From: Fennellomyces sp. T-0311
Lineage: Eukaryota; Mucoromycota; Mucoromycetes; Mucorales; Lichtheimiaceae
Assembly (NCBI GenBank): GCA_025266875.1
Contig: JALLLT010000016.1
Span: 620,001-684,000 of the forward strand
DNA: 64,000 bases
Direction of reading: 5' to 3'
Shown: positions 11,648-22,221 of the stretch, one piece after another
How the letters are laid out: each line of letters begins with the position of its first letter
Numbering within the stretch: the first letter of the stretch is position 1
Translations under genes and position numbers: made by a program
Notes under the pieces: model-generated
What the model was told of the DNA's origin: nothing
The model's input: only the letters and a program-made list of their open reading frames with translations
Database searches by the model: none

Positions 11648-11969
11648 GCGCTTTTGCTACTCTATACTCCATCTTCCAATACCGTTTTGCTTTTAGCTAT
11701 ATAGTACACACAGTTTATCCTTGCAAATATCATTCTTTCTTTGCGAATAAATGTAAATGTTTTACTCACTTGTTAATCCATTGATTCCAAAGTAGGAGAT
11801 ATCATGATCTCTTTATCTGCGGCATACACGTATAAGGATGTTTACCACATGATAAATGATACAATGAGATAGTAGTTTTATGTTTCAAACCATAATTTTA
11901 ATACATACGAGGAGTGGAGTGATCTTTAGCCTTTTTCCCTTCTCGTTAAAAACACGCACGAAAATAACG
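11648..11969. other. Spacer between ubiquitin-like/RING copies 2 and 3
   Basis: About 320 bp with no supported gene. The frame of copy 3 is open upstream to 11880, but the paralogue-conserved start is 11970. Confidence 0.6.
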
Positions 11970-13271
11970 ATGCAGTCTACAAAACTATCCGTTCTTATCT
12001 CAAGCTTTCCCGGATTATCCGTATCAGTACCATATGACAAAGATGAGCCGCTAAGCTTTATTCGGGACCGGATCTCAAACTGCCTATGCGATACCACTGC
12101 TTGCGTGGATCCTGAAGTAGCCAGTTTGTATCTCGACGGTCGGATGATCCACAACTACGACAAGTCTATGAAGTACTACAGCATATTTGGCAATGTACTC
12201 ACATACAAGTCTACAACACCTTCATCTCTCCCTGTACTAACAATTGGGGCTCAAGCACTTGAAGATATCTTCACTGAAGCTATCACCGTCAATGTGCTGA
12301 CCGCAGCTCAGCAAATTATTTCAATTCAAGTACCGGTAGAAGCAACAGTAGAGATGCTCAAGCAAGAGATTGGAAATACGGTACTGGAAGAGTTGCCAGC
12401 TGACCAGCAGTGCCTATATCACAATGGATCCGAATTACAGAATAGTCAGACCTTGAATCACTACAGCATCGATGATAACACGACACTCTATATGCTGACA
12501 CAGCTACCGCAAGACCTGAAGATTCCCATTTTTATAGAATGGCTAAAGTCTGAAACTACATTTGAAATTCATACGGACTTGCGTCAACCTATTCATGCAG
12601 TAAAGGCAATCATCCTGGCAAAGAAAGGCATTCCGATCGCTCAACAACGTTTGGTGTTCGATGGAAAGCATTTGAAGGACGATGACACGCTCAGCGATTA
12701 CCATGTACAGGAAGGAGATATGTTGGTTTTCGTACCTCGGTCACCGCCAGATCATATACCACGTTTTGTGGACATAACTACGACAGAAGCAGGGGCAATT
12801 ACATTGACAAAAACTGCCCCAAGTGGACGGATGGTTACCAGTGGCATTAATGTCGAGATAGAGTGCATGTGTACTCCGGAATACGACGTTATCAGCATGA
12901 TTGGCACTGGATTTTATGAATTTGGTGATGAAGTTGAATGCCCTAAATGCGGAAGCACTGATGTCATACAATATGCAGTTGGTTTCGTTGATTCCACATA
13001 TCGTATTCACGGTGTTACGCTGGATTGGAAGTATCACAAATCAGATTGGAAAGAGGTTACCGAGAAGGATCAATATCAACGCCTAGAAGCATCCAAACAA
13101 ACGCAATGGAGACGCTTAGGATTTGAAGTTGAGCCATTACATGGTCCCACTGTCTCAATTTGTACAATCTGCCTTGAGGACATTTCGGAGGATTCCAAGA
13201 CTCTCTCCTGCGGTCATCAATACCACGATACTTGGATTTCGCGCTTGGAGCTGATGTGCCCTAGTTGCTGA
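11970..13271 (+). CDS. Multi-ubiquitin-like, zinc-ribbon protein with degenerate RING, copy 3
   Basis: Intronless, about 433 residues from ATG 11970 (MQSTKLSVLISSFPG). It has the same domain order as copies 1 and 2 but is the most diverged. The third ubiquitin-like domain keeps GIPIAQQRLVFDGKHLKDD yet lacks the LRLxGG end, reading VFVPRSPP instead. The zinc ribbon is complete with CMC and CPKC pairs. In the RING, CTICLED and CGHQYH are kept, but the next zinc ligand, Cys in the paralogues, is Trp (HDTWIS). The protein stops directly after CPSC, five residues earlier than copy 1. RING ligase activity may be lost; substrate or E2 binding could remain. Convergent with eIF2 gamma, 126 bp between stops. 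Confidence 0.8.
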   Translation: MQSTKLSVLISSFPGLSVSVPYDKDEPLSFIRDRISNCLCDTTACVDPEVASLYLDGRMIHNYDKSMKYYSIFGNVLTYKSTTPSSLPVLTIGAQALEDIFTEAITVNVLTAAQQIISIQVPVEATVEMLKQEIGNTVLEELPADQQCLYHNGSELQNSQTLNHYSIDDNTTLYMLTQLPQDLKIPIFIEWLKSETTFEIHTDLRQPIHAVKAIILAKKGIPIAQQRLVFDGKHLKDDDTLSDYHVQEGDMLVFVPRSPPDHIPRFVDITTTEAGAITLTKTAPSGRMVTSGINVEIECMCTPEYDVISMIGTGFYEFGDEVECPKCGSTDVIQYAVGFVDSTYRIHGVTLDWKYHKSDWKEVTEKDQYQRLEASKQTQWRRLGFEVEPLHGPTVSICTICLEDISEDSKTLSCGHQYHDTWISRLELMCPSC

Positions 13272-13397
13272 GCGGCACATATCCAACAGTTCACTGTTCT
13301 ACTTCCTTATCATGGCACGAAAACAATAAAAATCAAGCTCGTCGTTGCGGATTTTTCAAAGATGCATGTTATTTTGTTTTTTAGGCGCATTACGCAC

Positions 13398-15047
13398 TTA
13401 ATTTGCCTCAGGCTCCAACACAGTACCGCGCTTGATTTTACCCCAGCCAATAAGACTAATAAAAAGCTGTTTAGATAATGTAGCATATCACTGACATATA
13501 ATAACTTACCGCCAATGTCTCTCGATCTTTCTGGACAACGCGACTTTGTCACCAACTTCAGTACATGTTGGACCAGTCAAAGTAATCTTGGCCAAATCAG
13601 CCTTGACAGCGACGACACGACCACCAGTAGAGACAGAACCAATGTTGACCAGCAGCAATTCACCCTTGGTCAATTTTGCGACCTTGGCTTGCTTCTTGTC
13701 ATCGGTCTTGACACCCAATAATCGGCGTAACAAGAAGTACGAGATTTCTAATTCGGTGTAGATAGAGGGGAGTGTACCAGGGTAACCGAGGACTTGACCG
13801 ACCAAACGATCACCACGGCAAAGAGTAGGGTCCATTTGAGTACCAACACCTTAAAGACAATGTTAATATACGCTTTGATAAATAAAAGACCACATATCTT
13901 ACCAATCAAACCACCAGGAACAGCGAAATCCAGCTTGTTTGTCTCGGCGGCCAATGTGAGAATCTTTGAGAGAATAGGTCTTGCGCGGATCTTGCCTTCC
14001 TGATCCTTGGTGATGACACCAGGACGGACTTCGATCTCATCGCCAACCTTCAGCACACCCTTCAAAATAGATCCACCAGCAACACCACCTTGCAACTGCG
14101 TAACATCGGCACCAGGCTTGTTGATATCGAAGGAACGAATGACGATGAGTCGTGGGCTGGCGGTGAAATCACGAACAGGAACGGGGACCTTCTTTGTGAT
14201 ATATTCGTTGATAGCATCGATGTTGTATTTCAATTGGGCAGAAATGGGGATAACTGGTGCTCCATCGGCAACAGTACCTGATACACATATTAGCCACGCA
14301 CTTTTCACATACTAGGCAAAGTTACATTACCTTTTACAAAAGTCAAAATATCATCGTGTTGCTCCTGTGCAGCCTTTTCCTTTACCAGATCGACCTTGTT
14401 TTGCAGAATGATAACGTGCTTCAATTTCATGATTTCGATAGCGGCCAAATGTTCAGAGGTCTGGGGTTGTGGGCAGGATTCGTTACCGGCAATCAGAAGC
14501 AATGCAGCATCCATGACTGCGGCACCGGATAACATGGTTGTCATCAAGATGTCGTGACCTGGGCAGTCAACGAACGAGACGTGTCGGACCAAATTCATCT
14601 TTCCACCACATCCAGGGCGCTCGCAAGGTGGGTGATCTTCCTTTGCTGAACCGTACGATCGATAGCAACCGGGACGAGGACACTCAGGGTTATCACACTT
14701 GTAAATCTTTGCGTTGGCGTAACCGAGCTTGATAGTAATGTTTCTTTCCATTTCATTTTTGAAACGGACAGTCTTTTAATGTGATCTCAGTATACACCGT
14801 TCTTTTTCTTTCGTTGGTTAGGCGTAGTTACCTGGACACCAGAAATTGCCTTGACTACGGTCGATTTACCGTGGGCTACGTGACCAATTGTACCTAATCT
14901 CTACACGTCAGCTGATAATTTCAAGAAAACAGGTAGAATTTTTGTACCGATGTTGATGGTAGCCTGCTTTGAGATAACTTCTGGTGATAAAGCAGTAAGT
15001 TTTGAAACGTCGACTTCGACAGCCTTGGGCTCCTCGGTAACAGCCAT
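13398..15047 (-). CDS. GCD11: Translation initiation factor eIF2 gamma subunit
   Basis: GTPase subunit of eIF2, which carries initiator Met-tRNA to the 40S ribosome. The start is the ATG at 15045-15047 ([13 protein letters not shown]). Exon 1 ends in the codon of NIG at 14948; exon 2 opens with the P-loop [10 protein letters not shown] zinc-knuckle insert ([11 protein letters not shown] ... CERPGCGG), typical of eIF2 gamma, follows, then [10 protein letters not shown] (G3) and LQNKVDLV (G4). Later exons give [20 protein letters not shown] domain II sequence and the C-terminal [17 protein letters not shown] with TAA at 13398. At least five introns are present. Length and motif order are as in the family; there is no sign of damage. 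Confidence 0.96.
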
Positions 15048-15788
15048 TATAAATGATTATTTGCCTAGAATTTTTAAATGTCAGATTTTCTTCTCATAAT
15101 GTTGAATGCGTCGTAGCAGAAAGGGACATTCAAGTGTTTTCTCGTAACAAAACTACACAAACTTACTTTTTAAACAAAAGAATAGATTAGAAAATAAATG
15201 TTCCAAAAGGAATCTTTTTAGCAAATATAAGCGTCAAAATCTGTCGCAGCAAAACTGCCAACAAGCCCGCAAAAAAAATTGGCAGTCCTTCCCTAGTGAC
15301 GTGTCTTTAGTGCCACCCACATCTGCCATTGGCACCTAACGCAGAGTTAACGAAAGTGCTACGACTTGGAGAAAAATATATACTTGTAATATTGACTCAT
15401 AAGACGGTGGCGTGGGTGAGTTTGGGGGGGTGCACTGGGTCATCTGATATTAGAAGGATGCCAGCCACAAAGTTTGCTGCAATGCAACGGTTGTGAAACG
15501 CACAGGGTGGATCACCACGTGGATGAAAAAGTACAAATGCCGTTATCCAAAAGGGAGGCAAATTGCATGGAGGTGATAACAAAATTTATTGAGGGGGAAT
15601 ATGTAAGCTGTATATACACATTGGGGTATACACGCGATCTTGAAGGGGATGGGATATGTACGATATATGGGAAGGAGGTTGAAGAAAAAAGGAAAGGATA
15701 TGTATACTATGGACAACTAAATCGCAAGAAAAATGAAATGTTGTTCTTTGGCACCAGACGAAAGACAAACGATTTAGTTTCTGCTTTA
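15048..15788. other. Intergenic: eIF2 gamma promoter and homeodomain gene 3' flank
   Basis: Both flanking genes are on the minus strand, so this holds the eIF2 gamma 5' leader and the 3' end of the homeodomain gene. A plus-strand frame at 15474-15815 is open but runs into the homeodomain gene antisense and has no recognisable domain. It is not called as a gene. Confidence 0.5.
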
Positions 15789-17214
15789 TCACAAGAAATT
15801 GACATCCATGGGTGAGGTGAAGGATTGCTGATGAAGCACCTGCCACGAATTATCCCACGGTTGTTGTTGTTGCTGCAGCCAAGCGCTTTCCTCGATGGAC
15901 TTTGGAGCGAGATAGGAGGAAGTCTCCTGAATCATCCAATTAGGCGCGGTAGCAGCGGCATAAGCAGCCACTGCAGCTGTTGTCATGGCTGGTTCAGGGG
16001 TGGCAGACGGTGACAACGTCAAGTCGCGATACAAGTCCAGCGGCGGCACTTCGGCTACACCCATGGTGCATTTCGAGAACAGGTCGGGGGATTGGCTGAA
16101 CAGTTGGAGCAAGGCCTGGCGAAGCATGTCGTGGTTGGCCTGCAACACATGAACAGCTTGGTAGGTGGCCTGTTTGTTTTCGGAAAAGTCACCGCACCGG
16201 ATCCAGTCGTGGTCGATACCAGCTCGCCACATGGAGAAAGTCAAGTCGCCAGGGTGGTTAAGATGTACTTGTAATTGGTCAGCCATGGTCATATCCTCCT
16301 GCATTTCAGATGTCAAAATAAGCTGTTGGATAGCCGAGAAGTCGATTTGAATGCGGAACTGGTGGCCCTCGTCTTGGATTTGCCAGATCAACTGGCGTTG
16401 TTGTGCGTAACATACGAGATCCCATTGCTGATCATTGATGCCTGCAAATCTTGCCCAAGAGCCCACGCGAAGAGCTGCAACTGGAAAGTTGACGGTCGGT
16501 CCTAGAGACATAAAATGTGTAAGTTCAATTTGCCCTTCTGCAGCTTAATAGATAAGGGAAAAGGGAATAAAGAAATGAGGCGGAGTTGTCTCCTTATTTA
16601 CCTTTTTTAGGTATCATCCGATCCGTGCCTTCCGACATGGCACGAGGAATCGCATCATCTTTTAGCTGTGCAGCAAGCTTTGTTGCTTCAGGCTTGGAGT
16701 GAGAACGGGGTCTTCGGCGCATGGGCTGTTGCCAAGAAGCCTCCTCGTTTACTTCCTGTTGCTGCTGCTGTTGCTGCTGCTGTTGTTGCATTTCTTCAAA
16801 ACGTTCAGGGGTCATCATGGTACGAAACGTTGCTTGGTAACGCTGAGGCGTTGTGTTGCGAGGTGGTTCAATCCATCCAGTTCTGACGTTGGGCATCAGC
16901 GATGGTACCTTGCCAGAAGATCCAGAGCCGTTGTTCGTCAAGGCCTCCAATTTACGAGCTTTTGCTCGGCGGTTTTGGAACCAGATTTGAATGGTACGTT
17001 CGGTCACACCAAGTTCCCGGGCCAGCCGGCTACGGATTGATGCGTCCGGAAGTGGGTTGGTGACGAAAGATTCTTGTAGCACAGCTACCTGGCTAGGCTT
17101 AAGATGCGTGCGTTTGCGTGTTGGCGCTTGAGGGACCATTGCTGTTGGAGGGAACATTGTTGGGCAGGACGGGACTGAACGGGAATTGCTTCGGTGTCTG
17201 TACTTGTTAATCAT
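15789..17214 (-). CDS. Homeodomain transcription factor with conserved fungal C-terminal block
   Basis: Starts at the ATG 17214 (MINKYRHRSNSRS). The homeodomain covers about residues 33-92: RKRTHLKPSQ in the N-arm/helix 1, helix 3 TIQIWFQNRRAKARK. A polyglutamine run encoded by CTG/TTG triplets on the plus strand lies at 16757-16791. One 100-nt intron (16502-16601) joins PKKG to PTVNFPVAALRVGSW. The C-terminal exon holds a conserved block with FPVAALRVGSWARFAG and GDLTFSMWRAGIDHDWIRCGDFSENKQA split across it, as in fungal Phx1/Hob1-like homeodomain factors, and a glutamine-rich tail ending in TGA at 15789. It is a nuclear regulator; targets cannot be read from sequence. Confidence 0.88.
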
Positions 17215-17513
17215 TTTTTAAAGAGAGAGAAAGAGGGGGTTAATGTGAACCGGCACAAAAGTGTTTAAAAAAAGAGAGTGAGTGATAAGTCAAAAAAGAG
17301 TTGAGGAAAGGATGAAAAAAACGAAAGTAAAAAAAAAAAAAAGTGGGCGTTTTATATGTAGCAGCCTTCGCTTCGCCGCAGGGTTTGCGAGTCTCTCCGC
17401 TGCGCTCCGTGTCACTACACCCTTTGGGCTGCACTTTGGTTCGCTCCGCTCCAGTGTGTTTTGAGAGGCAATGTTCGATGATTTATTTTGGAAGGTAATG
17501 TCTAATAATTCGG

Positions 17514-17559
17514 TTTGAAAGACAACTATATATTGTAGACTGGCAAAGCTGCATTGTTA
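17514..17559. repeat. 46-nt direct repeat, unit A
   Basis: Begins TTTGAAAGACAACTATATAT and contains CTGGCAAAGCTG. It matches unit B (17680-17725) at 39 of 46 positions by eye, in the same orientation, with 120 bp between them. Confidence 0.8.
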
Positions 17560-17679
17560 CTAACTACACCCTAAACCCTATTGGAATGCTATTGTGTATA
17601 TTATTATGTTTATTATACGCAGTAAAGACACCTTAGTTCACCTGGTGGGTTATATAGATGACAATGTTTGATCATTTGA

Positions 17680-17725
17680 TTTGAAAGGCAACTGTATATT
17701 GCACGCTGGCAAAGCTGAACTGTTA
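17680..17725. repeat. 46-nt direct repeat, unit B
   Basis: Second unit of the pair; ends 13 bp before the stop codon of the zinc-knuckle gene fragment. It could be part of a transposon end. Confidence 0.8.
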
Positions 17726-17738
17726 TGAGACAGTATAC

Positions 17739-18163
17739 CTAGACATAAGTTTTTATGGGCGCTTCTAGGCGTGGACGAACATTATAGGCAGGCTCAGCCG
17801 CAGCTTCATCGCCAATGCCATCTTGGCCACTGTATTGGAGAAGTGATTTGGTATGATGGGTAATTGATAGCATATACTACGTACGCATCATTGCCTAGTG
17901 GCGCAGCCTCATCCACTTCAGGTTCAGCAGCAGCACCAACAACAGTAGCAATAATACTCCTCTTGTTGAGAGGGCATATCCGGCTAGAACTGTGTTGGTG
18001 GTCTGTTCCACCGCAATGGGTGCAGGAACGACCGCCTTCTCTTTATATGCATATGCATATTATTAGAAACAACCTATGCTTATGCAAACGGTTTATGTCT
18101 TACGCAGGCTCTTCAGGAACAAAAATGAAATTATTAGAATTAAAAGACCTTTGCAAAAAGTGA
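17739..18163 (-). mobile_element. 3' end of a spliced zinc-knuckle gene, probably transposon-derived
   Basis: No ATG was found, but three minus-strand exons join in frame: an upstream piece ending at 18104 (FIFVPEEPA), 18040-17885 and 17829-17739. Introns are 18103-18041 and 17884-17830, with GTAAGA and GTACGT donors. The product ends EGGRSCTHCGGTDHQHSS... CPLNKR, then an Ala/Glu-rich tail and NVRPRLEAPIKTYV before TAG. The C-x2-C-x4-H-x5-C spacing is a zinc knuckle. Such C-terminal knuckles are common in proteins of fungal mobile elements, which is the basis of the call (from general knowledge). The intact splice sites and stop suggest it is not very old. The 5' part is missing or unrecognised. 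Confidence 0.4.
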
Positions 18164-18753
18164 TCGAGTTAGAAAACAACTGTGTCGTTTAGCTCAAATG
18201 TAGCTCTAGCTCACAATGTGAAAAGTTTGCAAAAAATTTTATGATGAAGGGATGAACAGATTGAAAGAGGTGAAAACAAATGGTGGTGATGAGACTCAAC
18301 TAAAAACTCAGTTTGTTCAAAGAGTGTCAGACGTCAAAAAGAGAGGCAAGATAGCACGCTCCTCAGTACTTCAGTAGTGGTTGAAAAAAAGCTACAGTAA
18401 GGCTTTTTCGAGGTAAGATTGCGATTTCCTTTTTTAAAATTTAGCGTAGAGGAGGAAGTTAGCGGACTCGATTCTTTCAATAGGTAGAAGATGACACACT
18501 TTGCCATATTCTGTCAGGAGTCCCCAGGACAATGCTTTTTGACTCCCTGGTTACACTGCAACAGAGATCACGCTACAGGACCACTTTTGACATATTTTAC
18601 AGTCCGCACGCGCACCACGCTGGTTCTGGACCTCCTGGAAATTTTGGAGGCGAGCGAATCATCATTCCTCCAGCCAGTGGCAACTGAAACACCCGCTCAA
18701 TATAAAAACTAGTCGAGCGCAATTTTATTCCCGTAACTGCATTTGTTTCCGTC
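18164..18753. other. Intergenic, promoter of the MscS channel gene
   Basis: No confident gene. A plus-strand frame of about 50 codons (roughly 18220-18377) reads as a lysine-rich stretch ending at TAG, but it has no start context or recognisable motif and may be a relic. Confidence 0.5.
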
Positions 18754-21506
18754 ATGGGGAAAAAGTCTGTGCGCATCGCTCCGGATGATGAGAAGAGCTT
18801 GATGACAGGTAAAGGAAGCAATATTGTTTGTGTTTGTGCTCCCACTGAAAAAAAGGCAAGACCCGGCCCCGATGCCTGCCACAGATGATCACATTGTTGA
18901 CATGCACAAAGACAACGAGGATGTGCTTGCAGATTCGGAGCTGCGACAAAAAAGTCCTTTCTGTCGCATGCAGGAAGGCGATCTCCAAACTTCCGAGAAG
19001 CAGGAGCTTGACGACCATGCAACCACGCAACAACACTACCATGGAGACGACGACGACGAGTTTGACTGGGACGACGACGAGGACCAGGCGCGGCCCAAAC
19101 GCCGCAAAACAACCAGACAGCGAATCCAAGATGCAATGCGCCGGCCGTGTTGCTGGAGCTACCTTTCCCCTTTTACGAAACGACTGATCTTTGCTCTGGT
19201 TGGTTCGTGCGTGTTTATCACTCCCGCGGTGTGCGTCAATCTGTTTCTTCCCGTACCCACAGAAGAGGAGCGGGCTGACCCGAATTTCAAAAACGTGCGC
19301 AGTAACCTCCAGATCTGGTTGTACTGGGCTGCTTTCGTATGGCATTGTGGATGGGCCACTACAGTCATTGTCGAAAGCGTACCTTCGATTGTGTCGCTGT
19401 GGACGAAAATCTTTAAGGGACGGCGCTCGGAGCGTGTAAAATCCGCCATGGAGGTATGATGGTACAAGATCGTCCGTACGACACATCCACGCCAACCTTC
19501 TTTTTCATTATAGTATTACATGAGCTTAAAGAGCTACCTCATGATTTTGATGGTGGCGTCCTGGAACTGGGGCGCCTGGGCGTTCTTATTGGATTATCCG
19601 TACAGCGTAAGTGCCTCTACACTAGCCCTTAGTTCGGCTGCTAAAACTATAAATAGTCTGTCAAAGATCAAGGCTATTCGGCCATCATTACCAGAGTGTT
19701 CGCATGCATATTCGTTGCTACTTGCTGGTTATTCGCCCAAAAAGTGGTCGTACAAGTCATCGGTAAACGGGAGTGGTTCCTTTTTTTTTTAGAAACTTAC
19801 GAAAAATTTTTACTTTCCACAGCAACACGCTTCCATCGTGAGGCTTTCAGTGACCGACTTCAAGAAAACAAGTATGCACTTAAAAGTAAGACGGTATATT
19901 CGATCGATCTTACGTGTTTCTGATCAGTCTGATGGTTCTAGTTCTCGACACCCTGAGTAAATCTGAAGCCCGCAAATCACGCCCCGACAGCAGTGGGCTA
20001 AGGAGCCGGCGACCCAACAGCAATTCGTCTGACAAAAGCAGCGACGGGCTCGTCAGTGGATTTAGCACGAGCATCAACGAGAGGCCCGAATACAAGCGCC
20101 ATAACACCGGCGCGGAGATTTTCGGACAGTTCCAGAAGCGTATCCAGAATATTGTATTGACAGACCAACCGCAAGTCCGAAGCCGGATCGACCGCAACAA
20201 GGTCGACATCAATTCGATCGATTATGCCAAGAAAGTGGCCAAAAAATTATTTTACTCCCTTGCGTTTCCAAACGGTACCTTACCCCTGGCTAGTGAAGAA
20301 GAGTCCAAGACTTCACTGGAAGTACACCACTTTACTCCATATTTCCACAGTCGGGAAGAAGCAGAAAAGGCCTTTGCAGTATTTGACAGAGATGGTAATG
20401 GTAATTTAACACGGCGCGAGTTCCGTGACACTGTGTTACGGATCTACAAGGAGCGCAAAGCGTTGGCCCAGTCGGTACGCGATACGAGCCAGGCCCTAGG
20501 CAAGATTGATACCATGCTGTTGATCATCAGTATCATATCGACAGTTTTCATATCACTTGCAATTTTTCACGTCGATCTTTGGCAAGCGCTCGTGCCACTG
20601 GGTTCGTTTTTATTGGCATTGACGTTCATTTTTGGCAATTCGTGTAAGAACACATTCGAGAGCGTCATGTTCCTCTTTGTTACGGTAAGTTTCTTTTTTA
20701 ATTAAATGCGGTTCCACATGGTAAATAACCTGTTCCATATGTAGCATCCCTATGATGCGGGTGACTACCTCCTTATTGACAATCAATTTCTGCTTGTTCA
20801 CGAACTAGGCCTTATGGGAACGGTGTTTATGTAAGACATTTATCTCCATGCGATCTTCAATTCTATCGATTGTGCTAACACCGACTTTTTTTTTAGTCGA
20901 GGTGATGGCCAGCAGGTGTATGCACCCACTACTGTGCTGATGACCAAATTGATTGTTAATGTGCGACGATCCGGTGATATGGGAGAATCTATTGTTCTGA
21001 ACATTGATTTCCGAACTCCCACAGATCAGCTCATGCTGTTGAAAAAGCGTCTCACAGAGTGGGTGGATAGCGAATCGCGCGATTATGCTCCAGGGTTTGA
21101 TGTGCGTGTAACCGATATTATCGACGTCAACCAAATTATCTTGACCATGTGGCTGCCGCATAAAGGCAATTGGCAAGATCTCGGCAAAAGATTTCAGCGA
21201 AGAACGAAGGTAGGGAATTTAGTTTGGTGTGCATGTCATGTGGCCACAAACAAAGGGGAAAAGAGGCGGGATAAACTCACACCTTCATTGCTACGATAGT
21301 TCATGATTGCTGTCAAGGATATTCTGACGGAACTCAACATCCGTTACGAGTTGCCTGCGCAAAGATTCACTCAGGCGGCCGCTGAACAGCCATTTCTTAG
21401 TGAAAAAGCGCAGTCATCCGGTAGCAGTGATTCGAATGTTCTGGCTATAACCCCTCAGTCGTTTGCACAAGGCTCACAAGCAGTGTCTGCAACGACTGGG
21501 CGGTAG
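18754..21506 (+). CDS. MscS-family mechanosensitive channel with EF-hand
   Basis: Start ATG 18754 (MGKKSVRIAPDDEKS); exon 1 joins, phase 1, to DPAPMPATDD near 18867. An acidic N-terminal tail (DDDDEFDWDDDED) precedes transmembrane helices (LIFALVGSCVFITPAVCVNLF; LIWLYWAAF region; YLMILMVASWNWGAWAFLL; further helix near 19700). A cytosolic EF-hand reads FDRDGNGNLTRREF at about 20385. The MscS pore/beta region follows: IDTMLLIISIISTVFISL, LLALTFIFGNSCKNTFES, then HPYDAGDY and the C-terminal beta-alpha domain. TAG at 21504-21506. This architecture matches fission yeast Msy1/Msy2, ER or plasma-membrane channels in osmotic shock with calcium input. Several short introns (for example about 19455-19515, 20696-20743). 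A serine-rich tail ends the protein. Confidence 0.92.
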
Positions 21507-22221
21507 TAATAGATGTAAGATAGAATCTATATATACATATCACCCTGTAAATCTCTGTACCATACCTGCTATATATATATATGAGCCTACCTCGATGTGG
21601 CACCCAGGCATCTCTTTTTTCGATGCGATTGATTAATAACATTATTGGCGAATGTATGACATGATGGTCTCGCCAACCAAGCGCAACAATAATGAAGGTC
21701 CAGGTCAACTTTATAGGCCGTCACCTTAATAAGGTTTTGCGGAGCTCCAGAAAAAAAGGTACGATATTGGATTTGCTTCCCTTGGATTAAATCAAGCGCA
21801 AAACGATGTATTTAAATCGCAAAGAAACGGGGGAAAATGACGAGTGCGATGGTCATGCATAGGCTTAGATCTAGATCACGCCCCCTCCGGCTTCCATACG
21901 CAAGAAAAGCGACTTTTTTTTGAATGGTAACACATAGCAACAAGTGGAGTGTGAAGCGGGGCGCAGAAGACCACAGTCCGGGTACACTAAACAGGAAAGC
22001 TCATTTGCCGTCCGCAAATGAACAGGTATTCGTGCATGAGTTCTCGCTGTCAGTTGTGGCTATTTTTATACATCGACCTTTCCTTCTCTTTCTTCTCCTT
22101 CCTCCTCTTTCCATATCTTTTTATTTGGTAGTCCCTCGTGGCGCCCCCAGCCGTCCTTTATATATATTATTATCGTAACCTTCCCTCCGCCCCCCTTTAA
22201 CTACTTTCCTTTCATTTTATT
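21507..22221. other. Promoter region of the chitin synthase gene
   Basis: No gene is supported. A pyrimidine-rich tract (22078-22120, mostly TTCTC/TCCTC) is followed by TATATATTATTAT at 22160-22171 and the start at 22222. CT tracts before the start are common in strongly expressed fungal promoters. Confidence 0.55.

Larger units (their letters stand above)
17215..17738. other. Repeat-bearing intergenic DNA upstream of the homeodomain gene
   Basis: Contains an A-rich run (about 17328-17342), a GC-rich block with short TTCGCT/TCCGCT motifs (17360-17455), a diverged 46-nt direct repeat pair, and a CCCTAAACCCTA motif near 17569-17580. No gene is supported. Confidence 0.6.

Noticed and set aside
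15474..15815. 113-codon plus-strand open frame
   Set aside because: Overlaps the 3' end of the homeodomain gene on the other strand, no domain, lysine/glutamate-rich from A-rich DNA; likely chance.
17566..17580. CCCTAAACCCTA as an internal telomere tract
   Set aside because: Less than two full repeat units; too short to claim a telomeric origin.
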